DNA of 64,000 bases from Brevibacterium senegalense (GTDB lineage Bacteria; Actinomycetota; Actinomycetes; Actinomycetales; Brevibacteriaceae): positions 44,268 to 108,267 of the forward strand of contig NZ_HE978604.1 of NCBI RefSeq assembly GCF_000285835.1, given 5' to 3'. Position 1 is the first letter of the stretch. The number at the start of each line of letters is the position of its first letter. Shown in pieces: positions 7,928-17,611 of this stretch. Under the pieces are notes generated by a model. That model made no database searches and was not told the DNA's origin. It saw only the letters and a list, made by a program, of their open reading frames with translations. Both the position numbers and the translations under genes were made by a program.

Positions 7928-10900
7928 ATGAGAGACGACTCGAACACCCCTGCCTCCGACCCCGCCGAACCCACCCGGACACCCCGCCGCCGAGGCCGCG
8001 GTCGCCGTCCGCGGCCGGGTTCCGGCGGTGCCCGGGCGGGCCGGGGCGGCCGCGCGCAGGCGCACGAGGAGCGCAGGGAACGGCAGCGGGCGGCCCGCGC
8101 CGCCCGCGCCCCGCTCCTCGAGTACCCGCCGGAACTGCCGGTCGTCGAGCACCGCGCGGAGATCGCGGAGGCGATCCGGGACCACCAGGTCGTCGTCATC
8201 GCGGGCGAGACCGGATCCGGCAAGACGACCCAGATCCCCAAGATCTGCCTGGAGCTGGGGCTGGGCGTCCACGGGATGATCGGCCACACGCAGCCCCGCC
8301 GCATCGCCGCCCGCTCCGTGGCCGCCCGCCTGGCGGACGAGATGGCCGAGGATCTGGGCGACACCGTGGGCTACCAGGTGCGCTTCACCGCGCAGGTGGC
8401 GGACCACACGCGGGTCAAGGTCATGACGGACGGCATCCTGCTGTCGGAGCTGCGCCATGACCGGCTGCTGCGCGACTACGAGGTCCTCATCATCGATGAG
8501 GCGCACGAGCGCAGCCTCAACATCGACTTCATCATCGGCCTGCTCACCCGCCTGCTGCGCGAGCGGCCGGACCTCAAGGTCATCATCACCTCCGCGACCA
8601 TCAACCCGGAGGCGTTCAGCGAGCACTTCGGCGATGCGCCCATCATCTCCGTCTCCGGCCGCACCTATCCGGTCGAGGTCCGGTACCGGCCGCTGGACCC
8701 CAACGCCGAGGCCCCCACCCCCGAGGACGCCGACCCGGACGATCCGGACGAGGACGATACGCGGGGCTCGGCGCCGGGTGACGACCTCACCCGCGGCGGG
8801 GCCGCGCGCCGGCCGGTCAAGGACCAGGTCGAGGGGATCCTCGAGGCGTTCGACGAGCTGACGGGGGAGGAGCCCGGCGACATCCTCGTCTTCCTCTCCG
8901 GCGAACGGGAGATCCGCGACGCCGCGGACGCCCTGGAGGACCACATCCGGAAGGCCGGGCGGAAGGGACCGCGCCGCCGCGGCGCGGACTGGGAGGTCGT
9001 GCCCCTGTACGCCCGCCTGTCCGCGCAGGAGCAGCAGCGCGTGTTCCAGCGCCACGACCGCCCGCGCGTCGTGCTGGCGACGAACGTGGCGGAGACCTCG
9101 CTGACGGTGCCGGGCATCCGCTACGTCATCGACACCGGTGTCGCCCGCATCTCGCGCTACTCGAACCGCACGAAGGTGCAGCGCCTGCCCATCGAGCCCA
9201 TCAGTCAGGCCAGTGCGAACCAGCGGAAGGGCCGCTCCGGTCGCACGAGCGACGGCATCTGCATCCGCCTCTACTCCCAGGCGGACTTCGAGGCCCGTCC
9301 GGAGTTCACGGACCCGGAGATCCTGCGGACCAACCTGGCGAGCGTCATCCTCCAGATGGTGACCCTGGGCTTCGCCCGGACACAGCAGGAGGTGACGGAT
9401 TTCCCGTTCCTCACCCCGCCGGACACCCGCGCGGTGCGCGACGGTCGCCTGCTGCTCGAGGAGCTGAGCGCTCTGCGGACCGGGTCGGACGGTGCCCTCA
9501 CGGTGACGGAGACCGGCCGGAGGATCGCGGCCCTGCCGATCGACCCCCGACTGGCGCGCATGGTCATCGCCGGCGCCCAGCACGGGTGCGGGGCGGAGGT
9601 CGCCGTCATCGTCGCCGCCCTCACGACCCAGGACCCGCGCGAGCGACCGGCGGAGCTGCGGGGGGAGGCTGACGCGCACCACGCCCGCTTCACGCACGCC
9701 CGCAGCGACTTCCTGTCGTTCCTCGCACTGTGGAACTACGTCCGCGAGCAGTCGCAGACCCTGTCCAGCTCGAAGTTCCGCAGGACGATCCGCGGGGAGT
9801 TCCTCAACTACGTGCGGATCCGCGAGTGGCAGGACCTCGTGGGACAGCTGCGGTCCCTGGCCGGATCCGCCGGGCTGCAGCTGGGCGAGGTGACGTGGAA
9901 GACGGGAGCCGACCACGGCCTCGGCGACGGGTCCGGCGATGACCGGGCGACGGGGAAGGATCGGGCGACCGGGAAGAACCAGAGGTCCGGGAAGGACCGG
10001 GCGACCGGCGGCGACCAGCCATCCGGGGCGCGGCAGGGGGCGGGCCGGCCGTCCGGCCCGCAGCCCGGCAGAGGACGGGACACCGGGCCGTTCGACCAGC
10101 AGGCCGTCGCGATCCACAAGGCCCTGCTGACGGGGCTCCTGTCGATGATCGGGCAGAAGCTGCCGGACGGACGCGAGTACCAGGGGGCGCGCGGGGCCCG
10201 GTTCCAGATTTTCCCCGGGTCGGGGCTGTTCAAGAAGGGGCCGGACTTCGTCATGGCCGCAGAGCTCGTCGAGACCTCGCGGCTGTGGGCCAGGACGGTC
10301 GCCTGGGCGGATCCGGACTGGGTCGTCGAGGTCGCCGGCGACCTCGTCAAGCGCACGCACGCGGAGCCGCGGTGGTCGGCGAAGAGCGGCCAGGCGGTCG
10401 CCAGCGAGAAGGCGACGCTCTACGGGGTGACGCTCTACACGGAGCGGCCCGTGTCGTACGCTCGCATCGACCGCACGGTCGCCCGCGAGCTCTTCATCCG
10501 CCACGCACTCGTCGAGGGCGACTGGCGGGAGCAGCATCAGTTCATGGCGACGAACGCGAAGACGCTGGCGGAGGCGGAGGAGCTGGCGTCCCGGACCCGC
10601 GACCGGCGGGTCCTGTCCGGCGACGACGACCTGTACGCGTTCTACGACGGGCGGGTGCCGGAGGACGTGCTGACGGCCTCGGACTTCACCGGCTGGTGGC
10701 GCAAGAAGCGCCGCGAGGACCCGTCATTCCTGGACGTGCCCCTGGAGACCCTGCTGGCCGAGGACGCCGCGGACCGCACGGCGGACCTGGCCCGCGACTA
10801 TCCGACCCACTGGGTGCTGCCGGCGCGCAGCGACCTGGAGGAGGACGCGCGGGCGGAGCTGCGGTACGCGTTCGAGCCCGGCACCGCCGGCGACGGCGTG

Positions 10901-11614
10901 ACCGCGGAGTTCCAGCTGCGCGACCTGGACCGGGCGGATCCGCACGCGTTCTCGTGGCACGTGCCCGGGCTGCGGATCGAATACATGTCCGCGCTCATCC
11001 GGTCGCTGCCCAAGGCGAAGCGCACGTACTTCGTGCCCGCCCCGGACGTCGCCCGCGACATCCTCCAGCAGGTGCGCGCGGCGGGGGAGGAGGGCGTGGG
11101 CAGCCTGCCGGAGGTCCTCGCCGCGGAGTTGACCGCGCGCGGCGGCGGAGGCCGCCTGGAGGACCGCAACCCCATCACCGTCACGACCGCGGACTTCGAT
11201 CTGTCCCGCGTGCCCGCGCACCTGCGGATGCGCTACCGCCTGCTGCGCGGCCGCCGCGTCCTGGCCGAGGGGCTCGACCTCGCCGCACTCCAGGCCGAGC
11301 AGCGCAGGCGCACCGCCGCGAAGGCCGCGAAGACGGCAGGCGGCGGGGGAACGGCCTCCGGTGCGGGCGGGTCAGGGACGGCGACGTCCGGAGCACGCGG
11401 GTCCGGCGCTGGAGCGTCCGGAACGGGTGCGTCCGGCGGGGATGGCGCCGCGCGCCGCGGACGCACACACGCCGCGGGGGCCGGGTCCGCGGGTGCGGGC
11501 ACCTCCCGTCGGGGTGGGGAGGCCGCCGAGGCCCCGGTCCCACCCGTGAGCAGCTCGTCGATCGGGTGGTCGCCGAGGCCGGTGCGGTGCTGGGCTACAT
11601 CAAGGAGCACCTGA
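7928..11614 (+). CDS. hrpA: ATP-dependent RNA helicase HrpA, main reading frame (3' end frameshifted)
   Basis: This DEAH-box helicase frame starts at ATG 7928, with TAACCT (7912-7917) ten bases upstream. Walker A GETGSGKT is at residues 93-100, DEAH at 190-193, the SAT motif near 220, and motif VI QRKGRSGR near 420. The winged-helix/ratchet region and the start of the DUF3418 C-terminal domain follow, up to LAEGLDLAALQAEQ near residue 1120. The frame then runs into a Gly/Ser/Ala low-complexity stretch and ends at 11614 in a sequence that no longer looks like HrpA. The rest of the HrpA C-terminus continues in the -1 frame to 12393. A conserved segment that actinobacterial HrpA proteins have here (a W...GFPALVDE...RVL region, from memory) is not seen in any frame. 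HrpA remodels RNA and, in E. coli, rescues stalled ribosomes. Confidence 0.88.
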   Translation: MRDDSNTPASDPAEPTRTPRRRGRGRRPRPGSGGARAGRGGRAQAHEERRERQRAARAARAPLLEYPPELPVVEHRAEIAEAIRDHQVVVIAGETGSGKTTQIPKICLELGLGVHGMIGHTQPRRIAARSVAARLADEMAEDLGDTVGYQVRFTAQVADHTRVKVMTDGILLSELRHDRLLRDYEVLIIDEAHERSLNIDFIIGLLTRLLRERPDLKVIITSATINPEAFSEHFGDAPIISVSGRTYPVEVRYRPLDPNAEAPTPEDADPDDPDEDDTRGSAPGDDLTRGGAARRPVKDQVEGILEAFDELTGEEPGDILVFLSGEREIRDAADALEDHIRKAGRKGPRRRGADWEVVPLYARLSAQEQQRVFQRHDRPRVVLATNVAETSLTVPGIRYVIDTGVARISRYSNRTKVQRLPIEPISQASANQRKGRSGRTSDGICIRLYSQADFEARPEFTDPEILRTNLASVILQMVTLGFARTQQEVTDFPFLTPPDTRAVRDGRLLLEELSALRTGSDGALTVTETGRRIAALPIDPRLARMVIAGAQHGCGAEVAVIVAALTTQDPRERPAELRGEADAHHARFTHARSDFLSFLALWNYVREQSQTLSSSKFRRTIRGEFLNYVRIREWQDLVGQLRSLAGSAGLQLGEVTWKTGADHGLGDGSGDDRATGKDRATGKNQRSGKDRATGGDQPSGARQGAGRPSGPQPGRGRDTGPFDQQAVAIHKALLTGLLSMIGQKLPDGREYQGARGARFQIFPGSGLFKKGPDFVMAAELVETSRLWARTVAWADPDWVVEVAGDLVKRTHAEPRWSAKSGQAVASEKATLYGVTLYTERPVSYARIDRTVARELFIRHALVEGDWREQHQFMATNAKTLAEAEELASRTRDRRVLSGDDDLYAFYDGRVPEDVLTASDFTGWWRKKRREDPSFLDVPLETLLAEDAADRTADLARDYPTHWVLPARSDLEEDARAELRYAFEPGTAGDGVTAEFQLRDLDRADPHAFSWHVPGLRIEYMSALIRSLPKAKRTYFVPAPDVARDILQQVRAAGEEGVGSLPEVLAAELTARGGGGRLEDRNPITVTTADFDLSRVPAHLRMRYRLLRGRRVLAEGLDLAALQAEQRRRTAAKAAKTAGGGGTASGAGGSGTATSGARGSGAGASGTGASGGDGAARRGRTHAAGAGSAGAGTSRRGGEAAEAPVPPVSSSSIGWSPRPVRCWATSRST

Positions 11615-12393
11615 CGACCCAGGAGAAGCTGATCCTGGCCGGGCATCAGACAACGGCGGACGCACTGCTGGACGCGCTGCTGCGCGTCGCGGCCCGCGGA
11701 GAGCTGGCCGGACGGGGGATCGGCGCCGACGGCCGGTGCGCCGCGGGTGCGGACGGCACAGGTCCTGACGGTGGGGACGGCCGGGGTGCGGCGACGGCGG
11801 CGGGGCAGGGGGCCTCGGGCGCGGGGGTGCCGGAGCTCGACGCGCTGGTCCGGGCCGCGCAGGGCGGACTGGCCCAGCGGGTCGACCAGCTGCTGCCGGC
11901 GCTCGTGAGCGCGCTCACGGCGTTCACGGCGCTGGACAAGAAGGTGACGGCCTCGTCGTCGCTGGTGATCCTGTCGAACCTGGCGGATGTGAAGGATTGG
12001 CGCGAGCAGATGGGCGAGCCCGCCGCGATCGCCGGGCTCAGCGAGGCGGCCCTCCTGCGGCTGCCGCGGTGGGTCGAGGCCGCTGTCGCCCGTGTCGACG
12101 CGATGGTGGACCAGCCGCCTCGGGACCGTCAGCTCATGGACCGGGTGCGGACCGCCGAGGCCGGGATCGAGAAGAAGCTGCAGAGCGCCCGGCCGGAGGT
12201 CGCGGGGCTGGGTCGGGCGGCCCGGTTGGGTGCGGTCGTGGAGGCCGGGGCGCCCCCGCGGGGACCGGGCGAGGGCTGGCACGCCGTCCTGTTCCAGCAG
12301 GAGGAGCTGCGCATCAGCCTCTACGCTCCCGCCCTGGGGACCGTGGGGAAGGTGTCGGAGCAGCGGATCGCGAAGGCGCTGGCCGCGCTGTGA
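11539..12393 (+). pseudogene. hrpA: detached C-terminal segment of HrpA (DUF3418) in the -1 frame
   Basis: From about 11539, frame 1 encodes REQLVDRV and then GYIKEHLTTQEKLILAGH. It ends with ADVKDWREQM, LPRWVEAAVARVDAM and ELRISLYAPALGT near the C-terminus, all typical of the last 280 residues of actinobacterial HrpA. It has no start codon or ribosome binding site of its own at the junction. It is therefore best read as the missing tail of the upstream gene, separated by a -1 frameshift between about 11520 and 11545. The junction follows GC-rich Gly/Ser-coding repeats, so an assembly or sequencing error is possible. Confidence 0.75.
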
Positions 12394-12399
12394 GGCGGC

Positions 12400-12804
12400 T
12401 CAGACCCAGAAGACGCCGGTGACCAGCCACAGCAGCGGCATGAGGCCCGCGGCCAGCACCGTCGCACCCGCCCAGCTCCACCGCCACGTCCACGTGTCGC
12501 GACGCCAGCCGATGAAGAGGCAGGCCAGTGTCGCGACGAGGCAGATGAACCCGCCCACGGACATGAGGCCCACGCCGAACTGGGCCCACCCGCCGGCACC
12601 CAGCTGCAGGATGTAGACGGCGATCTGCGAGACCTCCAGCGAGAACGCGATCGCCAGCCACAGGAGCGGGACGCTCAGCAGGGCGGCGAGCACGAGGGGG
12701 AGGATGCGCAGTCGACGACCGGACCGTCCGGGGTCGCGGGCGACGGTCGTGACCTCGTCCTCGCGGCGCGGCTGCGGCTGGGATCCTCTGCCTCGTCTGC
12801 TCAC
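12400..12804 (-). CDS. small membrane protein of unknown function
   Basis: The 134-residue product starts at GTG 12804. A basic N-terminus of about 33 residues is followed by three clear hydrophobic segments, near residues 34-56, 72-96 and 110-133. I recognise no family. It is convergent with hrpA, with a gap of only six bases, and divergent from prfC. Its -10 box (TAGGCT, 12811-12816) lies six bases before the start, so the mRNA is probably leaderless, which supports the GTG start. Confidence 0.7.
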   Translation of the reverse strand: MSRRGRGSQPQPRREDEVTTVARDPGRSGRRLRILPLVLAALLSVPLLWLAIAFSLEVSQIAVYILQLGAGGWAQFGVGLMSVGGFICLVATLACLFIGWRRDTWTWRWSWAGATVLAAGLMPLLWLVTGVFWV

Positions 12805-12854
12805 GTGCCCAGCCTAGATGTCCCGGCTGGACGGCACCTGCCTACACTGGTGCG
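12805..12854. promoter_or_regulatory. divergent leaderless promoters (membrane protein / prfC)
   Basis: On the minus strand TAGGCT (12811-12816) ends six bases from GTG 12804. On the plus strand TACACT (12843-12848) ends six bases from GTG 12855. Both transcripts would start at the initiation codon. No strong -35 hexamer is visible for either. Confidence 0.6.
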
Positions 12855-14459
12855 GTGAACTCCGGTCCCTCCTCCTCCACGATCAGTCCCGCAGACGTCC
12901 GCGCGCAGGCGAAGCGCAGGCGCACCTTCGCGGTCATCTCCCACCCCGACTCCGGCAAGTCGACGCTCACAGAGGCGCTCGCCCTCCACGCCCGTGCGAT
13001 CGGCACCGCGGGAGCCGTCCACGGGAAGGCGGGGCGCCGCTCGACGGTCTCCGACTGGATGACGATGGAGCAGGAGCGCGGCATCTCGATCACGTCCGCG
13101 GCCCTCCAGTTCGAGTACGACGACGTCGTCTTCAACCTTCTCGACACCCCCGGGCACGCGGACTTCTCCGAGGACACGTACCGCGTCCTCTCCGCCGTCG
13201 ACAGCGCCGTCATGCTCGTCGATGCGGCGAAGGGCCTCGAGGTCCAGACGATGAAGCTCTTCGAGGTGTGCGCCCACCGCGGCATCCCCATCGTCACCGT
13301 CATCAACAAGTGGGACCGGGCCGGCATGGACGCGCTCGCCCTCATGGACGAGATCCACGAGCGCACCGGCATGCTGCCCACCCCGCTCACGTGGCCGGTG
13401 GGGCAGTCCGGCGACTTCCGCGGGGTGCTCGATCGGCAGTCCGGCGATTACACGAAGTACACGCGCGCGGCCGGCGGCGCCAGCATCGCGGGCGAGGAGA
13501 CGTTCGACCCGGCCGCCGCGGAGGAGCTCGAGGGCGATGCGTGGACGACCGCGGTGGACGAGGCGGACCTGCTGGAGCTCGAGGACCAGAACCACGATCA
13601 GGAGGCGTACCTGGCCGGTCGCACGACGCCCGTGCTGTTCGCGTCCGCGGTCCTGAACTTCGGCGTCCACAAGCTGCTCGACACGCTCGTGTCGATCGCG
13701 CCGGCCGCGGAGCCCCGCCCGGACGTCGACGGCGAGCCGCGCCCGGTCGACGCGCCGTTCTCCGGCTTCGTGTTCAAGGTGCAGGCGGGGATGGACCAGA
13801 ACCACCGCGACCGGCTGGCGTACGTGCGCGTGTGCTCCGGCGTGTTCGAGCGCGGCATGGTCGTCACGCACGCGTCCACGGGCAAGCCCTTCGCGACCAA
13901 GTACGCGCAGCAGGTGTTCGGTCGCGATCGGGAGGTCGTCGACGAGGCGTTCCCCGGCGACGTCGTGGGTCTGGTGAACGCATCCGCGCTGCGGGTGGGC
14001 GACTCGCTGTACCTCGACCGGAAGGTCGCGTTCCCGGGGATCCCCACCTTCTCGCCGGAGCACTTCATGGTCATCCGCGCGAAGGACTCCTCGAAGTACA
14101 AGCAGTTCCGCCGCGGTATCGAGCAGCTGGACCACGAAGGCGTCATCCAGGTGCTGCGCAGCGACCTGCGCGGCGACCAGGCACCCGTGCTGGGCGCAGT
14201 GGGTCCCATGCAGTTCGAGGTCGCCGAGGACCGGATGGTCCACGAGTTCAACGCCCCCTGCGAACTGGAGCGGCTCAACTTCTCGATCGCGCGGCGGACC
14301 GTTCCCGAGTCCGTGCCCACCCTGGCGCGCGAGCGGAACGTCGAGGTCCTGTCCCGGTCCGACGGCGAGCTGCTGGCTCTGTTCTCCGACCGGTGGCGAC
14401 TGCAGGGCGTCGAGCGCCAGCACCCGGATCTCGTCCTGGAGCCGCTGGTCGTCAGCTAG
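12855..14459 (+). CDS. prfC: peptide chain release factor 3
   Basis: This 534-residue translational GTPase recycles RF1/RF2 from the ribosome after termination. The GTPase motifs are complete: G1 SHPDSGKST at residues 29-37, DTPGH at 97-101, and NKWD at 151-154. The EQERGISIT switch-I segment near 72-80 and the RF3-type domains II and III (for example LGAVGPMQFEV near 450) follow. Length matches the family. The GTG start is fixed by the -10 box six bases upstream. Confidence 0.95.
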   Translation: MNSGPSSSTISPADVRAQAKRRRTFAVISHPDSGKSTLTEALALHARAIGTAGAVHGKAGRRSTVSDWMTMEQERGISITSAALQFEYDDVVFNLLDTPGHADFSEDTYRVLSAVDSAVMLVDAAKGLEVQTMKLFEVCAHRGIPIVTVINKWDRAGMDALALMDEIHERTGMLPTPLTWPVGQSGDFRGVLDRQSGDYTKYTRAAGGASIAGEETFDPAAAEELEGDAWTTAVDEADLLELEDQNHDQEAYLAGRTTPVLFASAVLNFGVHKLLDTLVSIAPAAEPRPDVDGEPRPVDAPFSGFVFKVQAGMDQNHRDRLAYVRVCSGVFERGMVVTHASTGKPFATKYAQQVFGRDREVVDEAFPGDVVGLVNASALRVGDSLYLDRKVAFPGIPTFSPEHFMVIRAKDSSKYKQFRRGIEQLDHEGVIQVLRSDLRGDQAPVLGAVGPMQFEVAEDRMVHEFNAPCELERLNFSIARRTVPESVPTLARERNVEVLSRSDGELLALFSDRWRLQGVERQHPDLVLEPLVVS

Positions 14460-14641
14460 AGCGCGTCCCACTGTGAAGAGCGGCACGCGCCTCCGAGTCG
14501 CCCGTCCGGTTCGCGGAGGACTAAGATGAGCGGGCGCCCGTACGGACATCCGGTGAACACCATGCGTGGAAACCGTGAACCGTCGTGCGTGCACGCATGC
14601 ACGCCCGGGCTCCGTGAAGACCGCGAGGAGAGTACGAGACT
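14460..14641 (+). other. leader region of ino1
   Basis: The gap holds a possible -10 (TAAGAT, 14522-14527) and the palindrome GCGTGCACGC near 14587-14596. A good ribosome binding site (GAGGAGAG) lies just before GTG 14642. The leader would be about 110 bases, long for this window. I recognise no riboswitch in it. Confidence 0.35.
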
Positions 14642-15727
14642 GTGGCTGAGAATCCGATCCGGGTCGCCATCGCCGGCCTGGGCAACTGCGCGAGTTCCCT
14701 GATCCAGGGAGTGGAGTACTACCGCGATGCGGACCCCGCGCAGAAGGTGCCGGGGCTCATGCACGTGCAGTTCGGCGACTACCACGTGAGTGACCTCCAG
14801 TTCGTCGCCGCCTTCGACGTCGACGGCAAGAAGGTGGGCCAGGACATCTCCGAGGCCATCTACGTGAGCGAGAACAACACGCTCAAGCTCGCGGACGTGC
14901 CGCCCACGGGCGTGACGGTGCAGCGCGGACCCACCCTGGACGGGATGGGCGTCTACTACCGCGACACGATCGTCGAGTCCGACGCGGAACCGGTCGACGT
15001 CGCGCAGGCGCTGCGGGACGCCCGCGCGGACGTGCTCGTCTGCTACCTGCCCGTGGGCTCGCAGCAGGCGACGGAGTACTACGCGCAGGCTGCGCTGGAC
15101 GCGAAGGTCGCGTTCGTGAACGCGCTGCCCGTCTTCATCGCCGGCACCAAGGAGTGGGATGAGAAGTTCCGCGCCGCCGGCGTCCCGATCGTGGGCGATG
15201 ACATCAAGAGCCAGATCGGTGCGACCATCACCCACCGGGTCATGGCGAAGCTGTTCGAGGACCGCGGCGTCGTGCTGGACCGCACGTACCAGCTGAACGT
15301 GGGCGGCAACATGGACTTCAAGAACATGCTCGAGCGCGAGCGACTCGAGTCGAAGAAGATCTCGAAGACGCAGGCCGTCACCTCCAACACGAGCGTCGAC
15401 CTGGCCGCACGCGACGTCCACATCGGCCCCTCCGACTACGTCGAGTGGCTGGACGACCGCAAGTGGGCGTTCGTCCGCCTGGAGGGCCGCAACTTCGGCG
15501 ACGCCCCCGTGTCGCTCGAGTACAAGCTGGAGGTCTGGGATTCGCCCAACAGTGCCGGCGTCATCATCGACGCGGTGCGCGCGGCGAAGATCGGACTGGA
15601 CCGCGGGGTCGGGGGAGCGCTGCTGAGCGCCTCGTCGTACTTCATGAAGTCCCCGCCGCACCAGCAGGACGACGATGCGGCGCACGCCGCCGTCGAGGCA
15701 TTCATCCGCGGCGAGATCGACACCTGA
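14642..15727 (+). CDS. ino1: inositol-3-phosphate synthase
   Basis: The 361-residue enzyme converts glucose-6-phosphate to L-myo-inositol-1-phosphate with NAD, the first step to inositol lipids and mycothiol in actinobacteria. It shows the family's N-terminal NAD motif ([12 protein letters not shown], residues 9-20), the [12 protein letters not shown] segment near 53, the [14 protein letters not shown] region near 185, and the NVGGNMDF motif near 218. It is the short actinobacterial/archaeal form. The start is GTG with a GAGGAGAG binding site, and a strong terminator follows at 15755-15784. It stands alone as a transcript. Confidence 0.95.
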   Translation: MAENPIRVAIAGLGNCASSLIQGVEYYRDADPAQKVPGLMHVQFGDYHVSDLQFVAAFDVDGKKVGQDISEAIYVSENNTLKLADVPPTGVTVQRGPTLDGMGVYYRDTIVESDAEPVDVAQALRDARADVLVCYLPVGSQQATEYYAQAALDAKVAFVNALPVFIAGTKEWDEKFRAAGVPIVGDDIKSQIGATITHRVMAKLFEDRGVVLDRTYQLNVGGNMDFKNMLERERLESKKISKTQAVTSNTSVDLAARDVHIGPSDYVEWLDDRKWAFVRLEGRNFGDAPVSLEYKLEVWDSPNSAGVIIDAVRAAKIGLDRGVGGALLSASSYFMKSPPHQQDDDAAHAAVEAFIRGEIDT

Positions 15728-15754
15728 GCCGACCCGTCCTGCGCGGCAGGACAC

Positions 15755-15787
15755 CGCACGCCCGTCGGCGCGGACGGGCGTGCGTTT
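15755..15787 (+). terminator. intrinsic terminator after ino1
   Basis: A perfect 12-base stem (15755-15766 with 15773-15784) and a six-base GC loop are followed by TTT. It lies 28 bases past the ino1 stop. Confidence 0.8.
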
Positions 15788-15891
15788 CGTACCACTCAGG
15801 CACTACAGTGACCCCGGTCGCTTCGTGCGCGTGCTCTGGGGCACTCGGAGGCGGCCGACAACCCCGTCCCCGATTGTCCTGAGGAGGAACC

Positions 15892-17478
15892 GTGTCCGGT
15901 TCCACGGCTGCGAGCCCCACACCCGCCCCCGCGACCGGTGAGGGGGAGCGCCTGGGTCCCCTGATGCGCGCCCTCATCGTCATCGAGAAGGCCGGCAACA
16001 AGCTGCCGCACCCGTTCTGGCTGTTCCTGGGCCTCGCGGGGATCGTCATGCTCCTGTCGGCGGTCTTCTCCGCCACCGGACTCTCCGCCCTCAACCCGGC
16101 CACCGGTGAGAACGTCACCGTCACCAACCTGTTCAGCGCCGAGTCGCTGCGGGAGCTCGTGGCCGGCATCGTCGACAACTATGTCACCTTCCCCGCCCTG
16201 GGCCTCGTGCTCGTCGTGCTGTTCGGCGTCGCGGTCGCGGAGCAGTCGGGACTCATCCCCGCGCTCATGAAGGCCGCGCTGCGCTCGGCCTCACCGCGCT
16301 GGGTGACGGTCATCGTCGCGCTGGTCGGCTCCGCCGCCTCCATGGCCTCCGATGCGGCGTACATGATCGTCATCCCGCTGGGCGGCATCGCGTTCAAGGC
16401 GGTGGGACGCAACCCGATCATCGGCTGCGCCGTCGCCTACGCGGCGACCTCCGGCGGCTACTCGGCGGCCCCCTTCGTCAACTCGCTCGACGCGATCCTG
16501 GGCGGACTCTCTACATCCGCGGCCCAGATCATCGACCCCGAGTACGTCGTGACCCCGGTGGCGAACCTCTACTTCAACTTCGCGTCGATGTTCGTCGTGG
16601 CCTTCGCCGTGACCCTCGTGACGGAGCTCCTCCTCAACAAGCGCGGCGAGCAGCTGACGGTCGACGCGGACTCGGACGACGGCGTGGACGACCACGACGA
16701 GTTCGCCCGCGGAGCGACGGCGACGGAGAAGCGCGGCATGATCGCCGCACTCATCACGATGGTGCTGGGGATCGCCCTGATCATCGTCCTGGCGCTGCCG
16801 GAGGCCTCCTTCCTGCGTGACGCGGAGGGCGGCTTCGGCCCCGAGTCCGGGCTCATGGCGGGCATCGCTGCGATCGTCGGCTTCGGCTTCTTCGTCATCG
16901 GCATCGCCTACGGAGTCGTGACGGGCTCGATCCGGTCCTGGGAGACGATCCCCAACATGATGGCCGAGGGTGTGCGCCCGTTCGTCCAGGTGATGGTGCT
17001 GTTCTTCGCCGCGGCCCAGTTCCTTGCGGTCTTCCGCGCGTCGGCGCTGGGTGAGATCTTCGCGATCAAGGGCGCGGAGTTCTTCGAGACGATCGACGCC
17101 GGCCCGTTCGTCATCCTCCTGGGCGCCTCCCTGCTGGTCGGTGCGGGCGCGCTGTTCATCACCTCCGGCACCGGCCTGTGGACGCTGCTGAGCGTCATCC
17201 TCGTCCCGATGCTCATGCTGCTGGGCATCTCCCCGGAGACGACCCAGGCCATGTACCGCATCGGCGACTCCACGTTCAACATCGTGTCGCCCATGAGCCC
17301 GTACTTCATCATGATCCTGGGCTTCGTCCAGCGCTACAAGAAGGACGCGGGCATCGGCACGCTCCTGTCGATGACGATCCCGCTGAGCATCGTCATGTGG
17401 CTGTGCTGGACGGCGTTCTTCTTCATCTGGTGGGCCCTGGGCATCCCGTTCGGGCCGGGCACCAGCACCACCTACTGA
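15892..17478 (+). CDS. AbgT family transporter
   Basis: The 528-residue membrane protein matches the AbgT/MtrF family, with about eleven to twelve hydrophobic segments and the conserved SMASDAAYMIVIPL (near residue 145) and ATSGGYSAAPFVNSLDAI (near 180) stretches. Family members import p-aminobenzoyl-glutamate or export sulfonamide-type drugs; which applies here cannot be told. A charged cytoplasmic loop (about 250-280) is Asp-rich. The start is GTG 15892 with GAGGAGGA eight bases upstream. A TACAGT -10-like box lies near 15803. Confidence 0.9.
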   Translation: MSGSTAASPTPAPATGEGERLGPLMRALIVIEKAGNKLPHPFWLFLGLAGIVMLLSAVFSATGLSALNPATGENVTVTNLFSAESLRELVAGIVDNYVTFPALGLVLVVLFGVAVAEQSGLIPALMKAALRSASPRWVTVIVALVGSAASMASDAAYMIVIPLGGIAFKAVGRNPIIGCAVAYAATSGGYSAAPFVNSLDAILGGLSTSAAQIIDPEYVVTPVANLYFNFASMFVVAFAVTLVTELLLNKRGEQLTVDADSDDGVDDHDEFARGATATEKRGMIAALITMVLGIALIIVLALPEASFLRDAEGGFGPESGLMAGIAAIVGFGFFVIGIAYGVVTGSIRSWETIPNMMAEGVRPFVQVMVLFFAAAQFLAVFRASALGEIFAIKGAEFFETIDAGPFVILLGASLLVGAGALFITSGTGLWTLLSVILVPMLMLLGISPETTQAMYRIGDSTFNIVSPMSPYFIMILGFVQRYKKDAGIGTLLSMTIPLSIVMWLCWTAFFFIWWALGIPFGPGTSTTY

Positions 17479-17564
17479 CCCGCGGGGCCGAGCGCGGGGG
17501 TCACAGCGGTGTCACGATCCCCGCGCAGGTCGGGAATGCTGAGCAGTGTCTCAGCGTTCCTCCA

Positions 17565-17570
17565 TAGAAT
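17565..17570 (+). promoter_or_regulatory. -10 element upstream of the Bax1-I/YccA-like gene
   Basis: TAGAAT at 17565-17570 would give a leader of about 35 bases that includes the GGGAGGG ribosome binding site. No clear -35 hexamer is seen. Confidence 0.4.
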
Positions 17571-17611
17571 GGAATCCGACGAACACCACGACGCCCCTTG
17601 GGAGGGACCAC

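Noticed and set aside
6797..10537. A 1246-codon open frame on the minus strand
   Set aside because: It runs antisense through the AEC gene region and hrpA. It is an artefact of high GC (few stops) and its translation has the Arg/Gly/Asp-rich look of a shadow frame.
11520..11550. Programmed -1 ribosomal frameshift in hrpA
   Set aside because: I see no X XXY YYZ slippery heptamer in the correct phase and no obvious downstream pseudoknot. A conserved segment is also missing, which a programmed shift would not explain.
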